From positions 1 to 18,657 of the forward strand of contig PBPH01000075.1 of the NCBI GenBank assembly GCA_002725475.1: a stretch of DNA of 18,657 nt, read 5' to 3'. The notes beneath the pieces are model-generated. The model made no database searches. It saw only the letters and a program-made list of their open reading frames with translations, and was not told where the DNA came from. Below, piece after piece: positions 1-7,727 of this stretch (position 1 is its first letter; each line of letters opens with the position of its first letter). Source of the DNA: Methanobacteriota archaeon (GTDB taxonomy: Archaea; Thermoplasmatota; Poseidoniia; Poseidoniales; Thalassarchaeaceae). The position numbers were made by a program, and so were the translations under genes.

Positions 1-636
1 AATCGCCGATTGAAAAAATTAGAAAATGGTTTGCCAGAGTTATTGGAAGGGATTTCAACATCATTAGGCGCCGGTCTTGGTTTGCAGCAAGCAATTACTT
101 CGATGTCTGAACAACGAAATGATGGACTAGGGCAATTATTGAGGAGAGCAGTAGAGAGAAGCAAAATTACTACATTTGATGCCGCTATTTCTGAATTTGC
201 GGTTGATTCTAGGTCCCCTCCGATTCAAAGAGCTTTCAATTTGTTACAAACAGCCGATGAAAATGAAGCCCCTCTTCAAGATGTCACATTTTCAATGAGT
301 TTGGAATATGACCGGCTGTTAAGATTAAGAAATAAAAGAGAATTGGATTTGAAAGGCCAGGCTTTGATGCTCAAAGGGTTAATGTCTGCCCTCCTTCCTG
401 CTACAATTGGAATGATGTTTGGGCTATTTGCCGGCCCACAATCAGGAATTCCTATGGATTTATTTCATCCTTCTATGCTACTCTATTTCACAGCGGGCTC
501 TGCTTTTTCAGTCTTGGTTTCAGCAGTAATGATTGGAAAAACCCTCAATTCTGCTGTTTGGTGGATAGCCCCTTGGGCATTGTTTGCCCAAATAATCTAC
601 ATGGGGTCTTATCTAGTATCGTCGGTTATGGTATGA
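1..636 (+). CDS. tadC: TadC/GspF-type pilus assembly membrane protein, 5' truncated
   Basis: This is an inner-membrane platform protein of a Tad/type II secretion-like pilus machine, which would couple the neighbouring ATPase to pilin assembly. The frame is open from base 1 (Asn-Arg-Arg precede the first possible TTG at base 10), so the gene starts outside the window and only about 211 C-terminal residues are visible. What is seen is a cytoplasmic helical T2SSF-like domain, with the LPELLEGISTSLGAGLGLQQ stretch near the left edge. It is followed by an amphipathic Arg/Lys-rich helix (RLLRLRNKRELDLKGQA) and three hydrophobic segments, including LMSALLPATIGMMFGLFAG and a C-terminal helix. The TadA-type ATPase gene starts 15 bases after the stop, so the two are almost certainly co-transcribed. 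Family assignment rests on this helix pattern and on the partner gene; it could equally be called FlaJ/GspF-like. A TadB-like gene may lie upstream, out of view. Confidence 0.72.
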   Translation, partial: NRRLKKLENGLPELLEGISTSLGAGLGLQQAITSMSEQRNDGLGQLLRRAVERSKITTFDAAISEFAVDSRSPPIQRAFNLLQTADENEAPLQDVTFSMSLEYDRLLRLRNKRELDLKGQALMLKGLMSALLPATIGMMFGLFAGPQSGIPMDLFHPSMLLYFTAGSAFSVLVSAVMIGKTLNSAVWWIAPWALFAQIIYMGSYLVSSVMV

Positions 637-651
637 ATAGGAAGTGATTGA

Positions 652-1890
652 ATGAGTGATGAAGTTCTTGCCCGGTATGGATCGATAACTATCTACATGG
701 AACCCAATCATCCAAGCCCCGTATATCATGTCGATGGACATACAGAAGCAAACCCATATGGTGCATTGAAGCCATTATTGGAAGACGACCAACTTGAGGA
801 GGTAATGTACAATGGCGGCCAGCAATGCGTCAAAGTGGCACATCGTGATCACGGGATGTGTCGAACAAATATTTGGATAGAAGATGATGAAGGATTGAAA
901 ATAGCATCTAATATCGCGGCTTTCACAAATGTTCCACTAGGAGATGGCCCTGGCAAGGTGCCATTATTTGATGGCCGCCTACCTGATGGTAGTAGAGTCA
1001 ATGGTGTCATCCCTCCAGTTTCACCTGATGGTCCTACTTTGACGATACGTAAGTTTAGAGAAGATCCAATTACAATTGTAGATTTGATTGAATTCGGAAC
1101 AATTGATTTGACTCTAGCAGCTACTCTTTGGTGCTGGGTTGATGGTTTAGGTGCCCGCCCAGCGAATTTTATCATTTCAGGAGGCACTGGTTCAGGAAAA
1201 ACAACTACGCTAAATTGTCTTGGTATGTTTATTCCTTGGGATAAGAGGCTTCTAACAGTTGAGGATACTGCTGAACTACAACTATTCCATGATCATTGGC
1301 TACGAATGGAGACCCGTTCAGAAAGGCCTGATGGAACTAATGAAGTTGATATGGATGATTGTTTGAAGTCCAGTCTTAGGATGCGTCCTGATAGAATAAT
1401 TGTTGGAGAGGTTAGAGGTTCTGAGGCTTCAACACTTCTGACTGCAATGAATACGGGACACGACGGCTCTTTTGGTAGCCTTCACGCTAATACGGCAATG
1501 GAGACAGTTACTAGAATGACCAGCCCTCCAATGAATGTCCCATCAATCATGATGAGTGGCTTGGATTTGATTATCGTTCAAAGTAGAATCAATGTGGGGG
1601 GTAAATCAGTTCGAAGGATTGTTGAAATTGCAGAGATTGCAGGTATGGAAGGTGACCGCCCCAGGCTAAACCCGATTTGGAAATATGACCCTGCTAAAGA
1701 CATTACAACTAGTACCGGAGTCCCAAGTAAATTAAGAGAGATGATTTGTTCTGCGGCGGGTTGTAGGCCTGCTGATTTCGATGCTCACATTAGGCAAAGA
1801 GAACAGATATTGAATGACATGATGTCAAGAGGTATCAGAGATATTGAAACAGTTACAAAAATTATCCAAACCTACTATTCACGTCAGTGA
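652..1890 (+). CDS. tadA: CpaF/TadA-type secretion ATPase
   Basis: This is a hexameric cytoplasmic ATPase powering pilus assembly or secretion (type II/IV secretion, CpaF/TadA branch), 412 residues. What is seen: an N-terminal domain with the CpaF-like VMYNGG and LPDGSRVNGVIPP motifs (about residues 51-56 and 110-122) and TLTIRKF at 129-135. Walker A is GGTGSGKT at 177-184 (Lys183). The Asp-box region is TVEDTAELQL at 202-211, Walker B is RIIVGEVRG at 248-256 (Glu253), and the His-box region is GSFGSLHANT at 272-281. All catalytic motifs are intact. The ATG at 652 is preceded by AGGAAGTGAT (639-648), one mismatch from the full Shine-Dalgarno AGGAGGTGAT. The platform-protein gene lies immediately upstream, so the order is TadC then TadA, the reverse of bacterial tadA-tadB-tadC. 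The 3' end overlaps the convergent SAP-domain gene by 7 bases. Archaeal FlaI-type ATPases are related, but the CpaF-like N-terminus favours the Tad branch. Confidence 0.9.
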   Translation: MSDEVLARYGSITIYMEPNHPSPVYHVDGHTEANPYGALKPLLEDDQLEEVMYNGGQQCVKVAHRDHGMCRTNIWIEDDEGLKIASNIAAFTNVPLGDGPGKVPLFDGRLPDGSRVNGVIPPVSPDGPTLTIRKFREDPITIVDLIEFGTIDLTLAATLWCWVDGLGARPANFIISGGTGSGKTTTLNCLGMFIPWDKRLLTVEDTAELQLFHDHWLRMETRSERPDGTNEVDMDDCLKSSLRMRPDRIIVGEVRGSEASTLLTAMNTGHDGSFGSLHANTAMETVTRMTSPPMNVPSIMMSGLDLIIVQSRINVGGKSVRRIVEIAEIAGMEGDRPRLNPIWKYDPAKDITTSTGVPSKLREMICSAAGCRPADFDAHIRQREQILNDMMSRGIRDIETVTKIIQTYYSRQ

Positions 1891-3470
1891 CCACTTTCAC
1901 CACGGTTTAGTTTTCTTAGTAGGGCATCCGCAGCATCCAGTTTTGCTTTCACTCTATTCCCAGCAGATTCTTCATCACTCTTACTTTCCACTACAGTATC
2001 AATTGTAGGCGGCTCTCTTCCCATTTCAGATAGAATTTCCCTCATAGAGTCAACAACTTCAGATACCTTTTCATTATCTAGGGAAATTATGGTGGGGAGT
2101 GCGGGAATATCTTCTATTGCCACGTATCCCATTTCAGCAGCCAAAATTCCAGCAGCAGCCAATAGTCGGGGTCTTACTTCGGTTTGATTAGCATCCCACC
2201 CCCTTCTTTCAAGGAAACGAATCAACAATGCGTGTTCAGGGGGGCCAAATGCTCCTTCAGAACGTCTAACAATCGTTTCAACAACTCTTTCAAATGACTC
2301 CATTTGTGACTCAACTTTGCCTAACTGTGCCATGGCCTCTGGACTTACGTCGTGAGTTCCGCGGTATAGCATATCTAGTGCCCTTTGTCTTCTAGCAGTG
2401 ACGGGGTCCATTTCAGATTCACTAGCTCTGAGTGAGACTTGCAAATCAAATAGTCCGTGAACTCTACCACTAATCGCAGCCAATTCCAAATCCAGTTCCG
2501 AATCCAGTGCTAGATTTTCAAAATCTACTCTAGCTGCTGCAATATCTCCACCTCTGTTTTCTAAAATCACATCTAATTTGTCAAGTAGTTGAGGTCGAAC
2601 GTTTTCCAAGTGGCGAAGTGCTTGTTTTTCTCTCCATGAGCCTGGAAGTGTTGATCTAGCTTGGTCCTCTTGTTGCTTTAATTTGATCATTTGCTGCAAT
2701 TCATCGAGAATTCTCTCTCGAACCACGCTATGCTCTATCCCAAATCCTAACCTTCCTAAATCTTCGATGAATGCAGTGACATCATCTTCATCCTGTTCTC
2801 GTCCGATTAGTAAGAACTCACGAAGATGGCTGGTTAGTTCTGCACGCCTAGCATCTAGTCTTACCAACGATTCTCCAGCACCTTCGTCAAGAGTGATGGG
2901 TACATCAAATTCTTCAACAGCGTTGTCAGCAGTTTCAACAACATCAGATACATCATCAATTTCCATAGGTTCAGCGGTTGGTGCAACAGTTGGTTGTGCT
3001 AACTTCCTACCTGTTCGCAAACTCTTCTTCACTCTGCCCCATGCCTTTTCTTCAGAAGATAGAACTCCGGCCACTCTGCCCATGAGGACATTTTTATTTC
3101 CTGAGCGGGGAAGGTCAAGTGATACACAGTACGCATGCAGTTCTTCCCTAGTCATATCGCCAATGGTTGAAATATTGAGTTTCTTTGGGTCTCCGTTTAG
3201 ATGTAACCAAAGTCTTTGCATCTTAGATTTCTTAGAGCCGGATTTCTTTACACCAAAAATTCCTAGAACTTCTGTTAGATCGTTATTTTGCATTGATTTA
3301 ATCCCTGAATCTGTCAAATCAATATGGCCCAAAATCAATTTTCCAATGAGTTTTGCACGTAGTTGCTCAACATTGCCCGTTTTCGGCACATCATTTTCAA
3401 TAGCCAAGTCCCTTAACTCTGCAAGTTTCGCCTGAAAAAGCGAATTAAGTAACTCTAAGTTGATGGTCAA
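1884..3470 (-). CDS. protein with three tandem SAP-like modules, function unknown
   Basis: This is a 528-residue soluble, highly charged protein. What is seen: three successive helix-extended-helix modules resembling the SAP fold, usually a nucleic-acid-binding motif. The first is at about residues 11-47 (LAELRDLAIENDVPKTGN), the second at 60-93 (LTEVLGIFGVKKSG) and the third at 102-138 (REELHAYCVSLDLPRSGN). A basic stretch (about 143-155) and an acidic, low-complexity linker (about 160-200) follow. The remaining 330 residues are predicted helical and I do not recognise them. No signal peptide or membrane segment is visible. The TTG start at 3468-3470 is chosen because GAGGTGA lies 8 bases upstream on this strand. 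The stop codon region overlaps the convergent ATPase gene by 7 bases. The HemC-like gene lies 131 bases upstream on the same strand. A DNA- or RNA-associated role is inferred from the SAP modules only; there is no clue to a substrate. Confidence 0.8.
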   Translation of the reverse strand: MTINLELLNSLFQAKLAELRDLAIENDVPKTGNVEQLRAKLIGKLILGHIDLTDSGIKSMQNNDLTEVLGIFGVKKSGSKKSKMQRLWLHLNGDPKKLNISTIGDMTREELHAYCVSLDLPRSGNKNVLMGRVAGVLSSEEKAWGRVKKSLRTGRKLAQPTVAPTAEPMEIDDVSDVVETADNAVEEFDVPITLDEGAGESLVRLDARRAELTSHLREFLLIGREQDEDDVTAFIEDLGRLGFGIEHSVVRERILDELQQMIKLKQQEDQARSTLPGSWREKQALRHLENVRPQLLDKLDVILENRGGDIAAARVDFENLALDSELDLELAAISGRVHGLFDLQVSLRASESEMDPVTARRQRALDMLYRGTHDVSPEAMAQLGKVESQMESFERVVETIVRRSEGAFGPPEHALLIRFLERRGWDANQTEVRPRLLAAAGILAAEMGYVAIEDIPALPTIISLDNEKVSEVVDSMREILSEMGREPPTIDTVVESKSDEESAGNRVKAKLDAADALLRKLNRGESGH

Positions 3471-3478
3471 ACCCCCTT

Positions 3479-3486
3479 CACCTCAA
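3479..3486 (-). promoter_or_regulatory. ribosome binding site deciding the TTG start of the SAP gene
   Basis: On the minus strand the sequence reads TGAGGTGA, matching the core of the Shine-Dalgarno AGGAGGTGAT, 8 bases before the TTG at 3468-3470. A further G-run lies between the two. No ATG has an equally good site nearby. Confidence 0.6.
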
Positions 3487-3601
3487 GCGCTCTCTTCGCC
3501 TTCCAAACATCTATGTTACGCTTCAAGTAGGGGCAAAAGTGGCGGTTAGTTCAGAAAATTAGTCTGACCGAATCGCGTAATCAATATTTTTCTTTAATGA
3601 T

Positions 3602-4633
3602 TTACAGATTTAGAAAATCAGAACGCTCTTCGCTTAGTCTAACCAGTTTTTTCCAATCTTCAACCATGAATCGAGCAGCGACTGATGAATCAACAAGATT
3701 GGCGATTCTCTGAATACTGATGGTAGAGTTCCCTCGATGACTCACTAACTCCATTTGAATGTCTACTTTTGTCTCATTTGCTCGCAACTCCCCTTCAGGC
3801 CCAATTAGAACATTGTGAGTTAGCAAATCCTTCCTACGTTCTGCCTCACGAATCAAGGTGCCAGGTTGGCGGTGGCGAACAATTATTCCTATTACGTCCT
3901 TCATTTCATCATCAATTTCAGAAAGAATGATTTCACCAATATTCCATGAGGTCTCAGCTTCCTCATCTAGAATTTCTTTGACTCTTTGTCGAGGAAAACC
4001 AATCCTTCCAATTACAAGTATTGTACCTGAATGAGGGCTAGGGAGAAAGCGAATCAATTCATCTTCAGCGGGTTCCTGAGACAATGCATGACGCCTAGTT
4101 TTCATTCCAGCCATTCGATGGGTATGCCTTGGGATTACATAACCATCAATTTGATCGGATAGGCGCAATTGTTCTGCCCACTTTGAGAAAGAAAACAAAT
4201 CCCCTTCAATTAATTCTTTAGGTCTCTCAATCTCTTCAATTCCGATATGGGCATTTGCTGAACGGACCCTCAAATCTCCACGCAAACGCCTCAATTGCCT
4301 ACGAACCAGTTTATTTTCTGAAAGCACGATTGCATTTTTGGGTAGGTGCCGAGGCCTATCCTCGCTAACCAAAACAAAGTTCCAATCCCTAAGTGGAAGC
4401 GCACCAATCACCTTGAAATCGTTACTAAGAAAATCTGAATTTGAGATATCAATTGCTGCGCCTAATACCAGATCAACACCCCCGTCATCAAGCATTTTGA
4501 AACCTTCTTCTAAGTTTGAAACCGATATTTCTTCAATTTCAATTTGATTCGAATCTACTTTAGACAATGCACCCAACAAATCTGCCGAATCGGTAGGTGC
4601 TCGCGCAATTTTAAGCACACCGTCGTTGTCCAT
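3602..4633 (-). CDS. hydroxymethylbilane synthase (HemC)-like protein, apparently inactive
   Basis: This is a 343-residue protein resembling porphobilinogen deaminase (HemC; tetrapyrrole synthesis) along its length but with key residues missing. Colinear matches, from memory of the family: residues 6-11 (VLKIAR) to the N-terminal IATR segment; 54-63 (DLVLGAAIDI) to the DLAVHSLKDLP region, keeping the catalytic Asp (Asp62) but losing the His and Lys; 101-120 with Arg111-Arg112 to the SSLRRQ region; and 196-203 (FLPSPHSG) to FLPAPGQG. The protein has no cysteine at all, so the dipyrromethane cofactor cannot attach in the usual way. The ATG at 4633 is chosen because a longer frame (to 4744) would run into the divergent polyprenyl synthase gene, while MDNDGVLKIAR fits the HemC N-terminus and GAGGG precedes it. 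It is divergent from the polyprenyl synthase and shares a palindromic TATA box with it. It could instead be another protein with a periplasmic-binding-like fold. Confidence 0.55.
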   Translation of the reverse strand: MDNDGVLKIARAPTDSADLLGALSKVDSNQIEIEEISVSNLEEGFKMLDDGGVDLVLGAAIDISNSDFLSNDFKVIGALPLRDWNFVLVSEDRPRHLPKNAIVLSENKLVRRQLRRLRGDLRVRSANAHIGIEEIERPKELIEGDLFSFSKWAEQLRLSDQIDGYVIPRHTHRMAGMKTRRHALSQEPAEDELIRFLPSPHSGTILVIGRIGFPRQRVKEILDEEAETSWNIGEIILSEIDDEMKDVIGIIVRHRQPGTLIREAERRKDLLTHNVLIGPEGELRANETKVDIQMELVSHRGNSTISIQRIANLVDSSVAARFMVEDWKKLVRLSEERSDFLNL

Positions 4634-4671
4634 TAGCGACCCTCTAATCGGCAGAGCCACAGCCACCTGTT

Positions 4672-4679
4672 GATATATC
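4672..4679. promoter_or_regulatory. palindromic TATA box between divergent genes
   Basis: GATATATC is its own reverse complement. From its centre, about 27 bases rightward reaches roughly 4702, just before the ATG at 4706 (near-leaderless). About 27 bases leftward reaches roughly 4649, giving a leader of about 15 bases with a GAGGG ribosome site before the ATG at 4633. One element could therefore serve both divergent genes. No strong BRE is recognisable on either side. Confidence 0.45.
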
Positions 4680-4705
4680 CGACCCTTGTGCAAGTGATGA
4701 AGCGC

Positions 4706-5686
4706 ATGCAAGCTGCAGAGAATCACATCGCCTTGCTGGAGCAAAAGAGAGAGTCTGTAGAAGAGGCATTAATAGCCCACGTGGATAATGCAAGCAGCGG
4801 AGATAATTCGGAAATTATGGCATTGGCAAAACAAGTGTTGCTTGCAGGAGGGAAACGTTGGCGCCCAATTCTCATTCTTCTTTCTTACAGCATTGCAGGT
4901 GGCGAAGATGAGAATGATGTGATGCCCCTTGCTCTAGCCTTTGAGATGATACATACTGCAACTTTAGTACATGATGACATAAATGACGGTGCTAAATTTA
5001 GGCGAAATATCCCAACCTTACATGAGAGATATGATTCTGCTCGTGCTTTAATAGCAGGGGATTATCTATTTGTTGAGGGGTTCGGATTAGGTGGCCGGTA
5101 TGATGAGCAAATTGTTTCCCTAATGGCTGAATGTTGTGCTCAAATTGCTTCAGCTGAATTGATGCAACTAAGACATATAGGGGATTTGGCTACAACCCCT
5201 GAGGATTACTATCAAATTATTTCTGGAAAAACAGCAGGTCCATTTGAAGCAGGGTGTAAAGCAGCAGCACTTGTGGCCGGTGCTGATATAGAGATGGCCA
5301 AAATTTTGGGGCAATTCGGTTTAGAACTCGGAATAGCCTTCCAAATTGTTGACGATCTGCTCGATATCGAGGGTGATGAAAGAATGGGTAAACCGAGAGG
5401 GGCTGATGTTATTGAAGGAAAGATGACCCTCCCTCTAATTCATTCGTTAACCCTTTCGCATGGAGATGACAGGCGTCGTCTTGCCGAAGTTATATCCAAC
5501 TTCCACGATGGTTTGTGGGGAGAACTAACAAATCTTCTCAATCGCTCTGGGAGCATTGGTTACGCTAGTACATTAGTAAAAAATCACTTGACTAGGGCCC
5601 TAGATGCCCTGTTCCAGTTCCCAGAAAGTGATTCAAGAAATGCGCTTGAATGGCTTACAAATCAAGTAATGGGGCGGCATGATTGA
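4706..5686 (+). CDS. polyprenyl diphosphate synthase, probably long-chain
   Basis: This is a trans-isoprenyl diphosphate synthase, which condenses isopentenyl diphosphate onto an allylic diphosphate in the cytoplasm. With the ATG at 4706 it has 326 residues, normal for the family. What is seen: GGKRWRP at about 48-54, the first Asp-rich motif DDIND at 90-94, GKTAGPFEA, and the second Asp-rich motif DDLLD at 216-220, so it should be active. The residue five before the first Asp is Ala (HTATLVHDD). Archaeal geranylgeranyl synthases usually have Phe or Tyr there, while long-chain enzymes such as IspB and HepT have a small residue. This suggests a product longer than C20, for example a quinone side chain. 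The frame extends to a TTG at 4670, but that start would sit on the palindromic TATA box, so 4706 (or 4697) is preferred. A geranylgeranyl-reductase gene follows 63 bases downstream on the same strand. Confidence 0.88.
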   Translation: MQAAENHIALLEQKRESVEEALIAHVDNASSGDNSEIMALAKQVLLAGGKRWRPILILLSYSIAGGEDENDVMPLALAFEMIHTATLVHDDINDGAKFRRNIPTLHERYDSARALIAGDYLFVEGFGLGGRYDEQIVSLMAECCAQIASAELMQLRHIGDLATTPEDYYQIISGKTAGPFEAGCKAAALVAGADIEMAKILGQFGLELGIAFQIVDDLLDIEGDERMGKPRGADVIEGKMTLPLIHSLTLSHGDDRRRLAEVISNFHDGLWGELTNLLNRSGSIGYASTLVKNHLTRALDALFQFPESDSRNALEWLTNQVMGRHD

Positions 5687-5749
5687 AAATTTGATGAATC
5701 GGTAGTTACTTCTCACTAACCACAATTCACGAAAACAGGAGGGGGTTAC

Positions 5750-6886
5750 TTGAGTCATTCCAATTCGGAACCCGAACACCGTCAAGTGTTGGTAGTTGGT
5801 GCTGGTCCTGCCGGTTCAACGGTTGCAAAACGGCTTGCTGAAGAAGGCCTTGATGTTCTAGTAATTGAACGCCGCCAGACAGTGGGTAATCCCGCACAGT
5901 GTGGTGAATGCATTCCAGGGTGGGGGGAAATGAGCGATGCTTTTCCTTTGGTTAAGGAAGACGCATGGCTTGAAGATTATTGGGACTTTCCAAGCCATAT
6001 TCTAGGTCAATATCTTGAGTGGATGCGTATTTTTTCTCCTTCCATGAAAGAATATGGTTTCGAACTAGATTGTTACGGGGCACATCGATTGCAATTCGAT
6101 GGCTACCTAGCAGATCAGGCTGAATCTAAAGGTGCTGAAATTCAAACAGGAATTGAACTTAGAAAGATTCAGAATCAAACAAAACTAAATCGAGAAATAT
6201 ATCGAACAAACAAAGGGTCTTTCACTGCTGATTACGTCATTGACGCATCGGGTTCTCTGGCCCATGTTGCAAGATTACGAGGTAAGGGCGATAGACCCAA
6301 ACTCCAATTGCCAACAATTTATGCTCAAGTGACAGGTCATGATTCAGATTCGTTTGATATTTTCATGGGTAGTGTTGCACCTAGGGGGTATGCTTGGATC
6401 ATTCCTAAAGGAGAGATAGCAAATGTAGGAATTGGAGTACATTACAATAGCCTAGAAATACCGTTGAAGCAGCGCCTTGATTCATTTTGTGAGGGTCTTG
6501 GCTTGAATATACAGTCCTATGGAGGTGGTTGGATACCTTTGGGTGGTAAAGTAAAATCAGCTGTAGACGGGAATGTATTGGCTGTAGGTGATGCAGCAGG
6601 TCTAGTGATGCCATCAAATGGAGGTGGAATAGGACAGGCAATAGTTTCAGGCAAATTTGCTGCAGATGCAATCATTTCTAATCTGGAAAATGATTTACCT
6701 CTAACTAATTACAATAAGATACTAAATAAAACGATGGCAAAACAATTGAAAATTAGCCGTCGCTCTAAAAACTTGTTTTGGACATTTTGTCGGAATGATT
6801 TGACTACCGAGTTAGCAATGGGGATACTCGGAACAAACGGTTTGCGCCGTGCGGTTGATTGTCGTCGCCCTCTGATAATCCTTTAA
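5750..6886 (+). CDS. geranylgeranyl reductase family FAD-dependent enzyme
   Basis: This 378-residue flavoprotein belongs to the family that saturates double bonds of isoprenoid chains (archaeal lipids, or quinone side chains). What is seen: the FAD Rossmann motif GAGPAG at 17-22 followed by VLVIERR; a CGEC segment with Cys51 and Cys54, close to where family members carry an active-site Cys; the RLQFDGYLADQA segment; the PRGYAWIIP signature at 211-219, characteristic of this family; and the second FAD motif GDAAGLVMPSNGGG starting at 280. No membrane segment is evident, so it is probably a peripheral membrane enzyme acting on lipid substrates. The TTG at 5750 is chosen for the AGGAGGGGG site at 5737-5745. 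It follows the polyprenyl synthase on the same strand and ends 6 bases from the convergent UbiE-like gene. This context suggests a quinone side chain as an alternative substrate to archaeal diether or tetraether lipids. Confidence 0.88.
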   Translation: MSHSNSEPEHRQVLVVGAGPAGSTVAKRLAEEGLDVLVIERRQTVGNPAQCGECIPGWGEMSDAFPLVKEDAWLEDYWDFPSHILGQYLEWMRIFSPSMKEYGFELDCYGAHRLQFDGYLADQAESKGAEIQTGIELRKIQNQTKLNREIYRTNKGSFTADYVIDASGSLAHVARLRGKGDRPKLQLPTIYAQVTGHDSDSFDIFMGSVAPRGYAWIIPKGEIANVGIGVHYNSLEIPLKQRLDSFCEGLGLNIQSYGGGWIPLGGKVKSAVDGNVLAVGDAAGLVMPSNGGGIGQAIVSGKFAADAIISNLENDLPLTNYNKILNKTMAKQLKISRRSKNLFWTFCRNDLTTELAMGILGTNGLRRAVDCRRPLIIL

Positions 6887-6892
6887 GTTAAA

Positions 6893-7606
6893 TTATTCAG
6901 GCTTTAAGGCTATGAATCGTACTGCCATTCCTGGAAAAAGTAGCCTCCCTCTAACTGGAAAGTAACCAACTTCTCTCATCATTTTCTTGTATTGTCGAGT
7001 GGTACCAAAGTGTACATATGTTTTTGTTAGCCACTTCCATGGGTGATTTGTTTCCTTGCAAACCAACCGGGCATAACTACCCACCCATATTTTCATCCAT
7101 AACCAACCTAGCCATCCATGAAGAAAATTAGCTTTACCTGCATCACAGATTAGTAACTTGCCACCAGGTTTCAGTACTCTGAATATTTCTTCTAGTGCTT
7201 TCTTTTTGTCCTTGAAATCACGAAAAGAGAAAAGACAACAAACCACATCAAATGAATCCTCTGCTAGGGGTATTTCCTCTGCAGTACCTTCAACAAAATT
7301 AGCCAAAGCTTCTCCTCTTTTCTCTCTCGCATCGTTTACACGTTTCCGCGCGACCTCTAGCATTGCAGGTATTGGATCTAGGCATGTAACAGTACATCCT
7401 TCTATCCGTTCAGCAAATGTCCCCGGGCCACATCCTATTTCAAGAACTGAACTATTTGCCGGGATTAATGCCCTAACTCCTTTGCGCCAACGTTGATCTT
7501 GCCCGAGTGTGGCAAAGCGATTAATTCTGTCATAGACAGGGATAGTCGCCTCTAAATTAGCCTGTAATTCAGACCATTCTAAGTCGCCAATATGCTCACT
7601 ATCCAT
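6893..7606 (-). CDS. ubiE: UbiE/MenG-type quinone methyltransferase
   Basis: This is a class I SAM-dependent methyltransferase, 237 residues from the preferred ATG. What is seen: the UbiE/MenG hallmark YDRINRFATLGQDQRW at about 25-40, the SAM-binding motif EIGCGPG at 56-62, an acidic position in LDP at 76-78, and the FRDFKDKKKALEEIFRVLKPGG block at 128-149 (quoted in parts: FRDFKDKKKA and IFRVLKPGG). These features match demethylmenaquinone/ubiquinone methyltransferases better than generic methyltransferases. The ATG at 7606 is preferred because a G-run (AGGGGGG) ends 5 bases before it; an in-frame ATG at 7630 (245 residues) has no ribosome site and would need leaderless translation. It is convergent with the geranylgeranyl reductase gene (6-base gap) and divergent from the ATP synthase operon. 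A role in menaquinone maturation is inferred; other small-molecule methylation is possible. Confidence 0.8.
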   Translation of the reverse strand: MDSEHIGDLEWSELQANLEATIPVYDRINRFATLGQDQRWRKGVRALIPANSSVLEIGCGPGTFAERIEGCTVTCLDPIPAMLEVARKRVNDAREKRGEALANFVEGTAEEIPLAEDSFDVVCCLFSFRDFKDKKKALEEIFRVLKPGGKLLICDAGKANFLHGWLGWLWMKIWVGSYARLVCKETNHPWKWLTKTYVHFGTTRQYKKMMREVGYFPVRGRLLFPGMAVRFIALKPE

Positions 7607-7682
7607 GACTTCCCCCCTGTATCGGGCCATGTACTCTATGTTTGAAAGCGTCGGAATGATTCTAACTACGTTTAGGTTACAC

Positions 7683-7690
7683 TCATAAAC
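7683..7690 (+). promoter_or_regulatory. candidate TATA element of the ATP synthase operon
   Basis: TCATAAAC lies about 26 bases before position 7713, which would leave a short leader carrying the AGGGTGGT ribosome site (7717-7724) and the atpH ATG at 7728. The match to a TATA consensus is weak. It was chosen for position more than sequence. Confidence 0.3.
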
Positions 7691-7727
7691 CGTTCATCAG
7701 TCGCCAACTCACCCGTAGGGTGGTACC

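Noticed and set aside
2683..3435. 250-residue open frame on the plus strand
   Set aside because: It lies wholly antisense to the SAP-module gene, is extremely Ser-rich (a common artefact of opposite-strand reading), and has no ribosome site or recognisable motif.
4634..4744. N-terminal extension of the HemC-like gene
   Set aside because: It would overlap the divergent polyprenyl synthase and cover the TATA palindrome. The MDNDGVLKIAR start aligns better with HemC N-termini.
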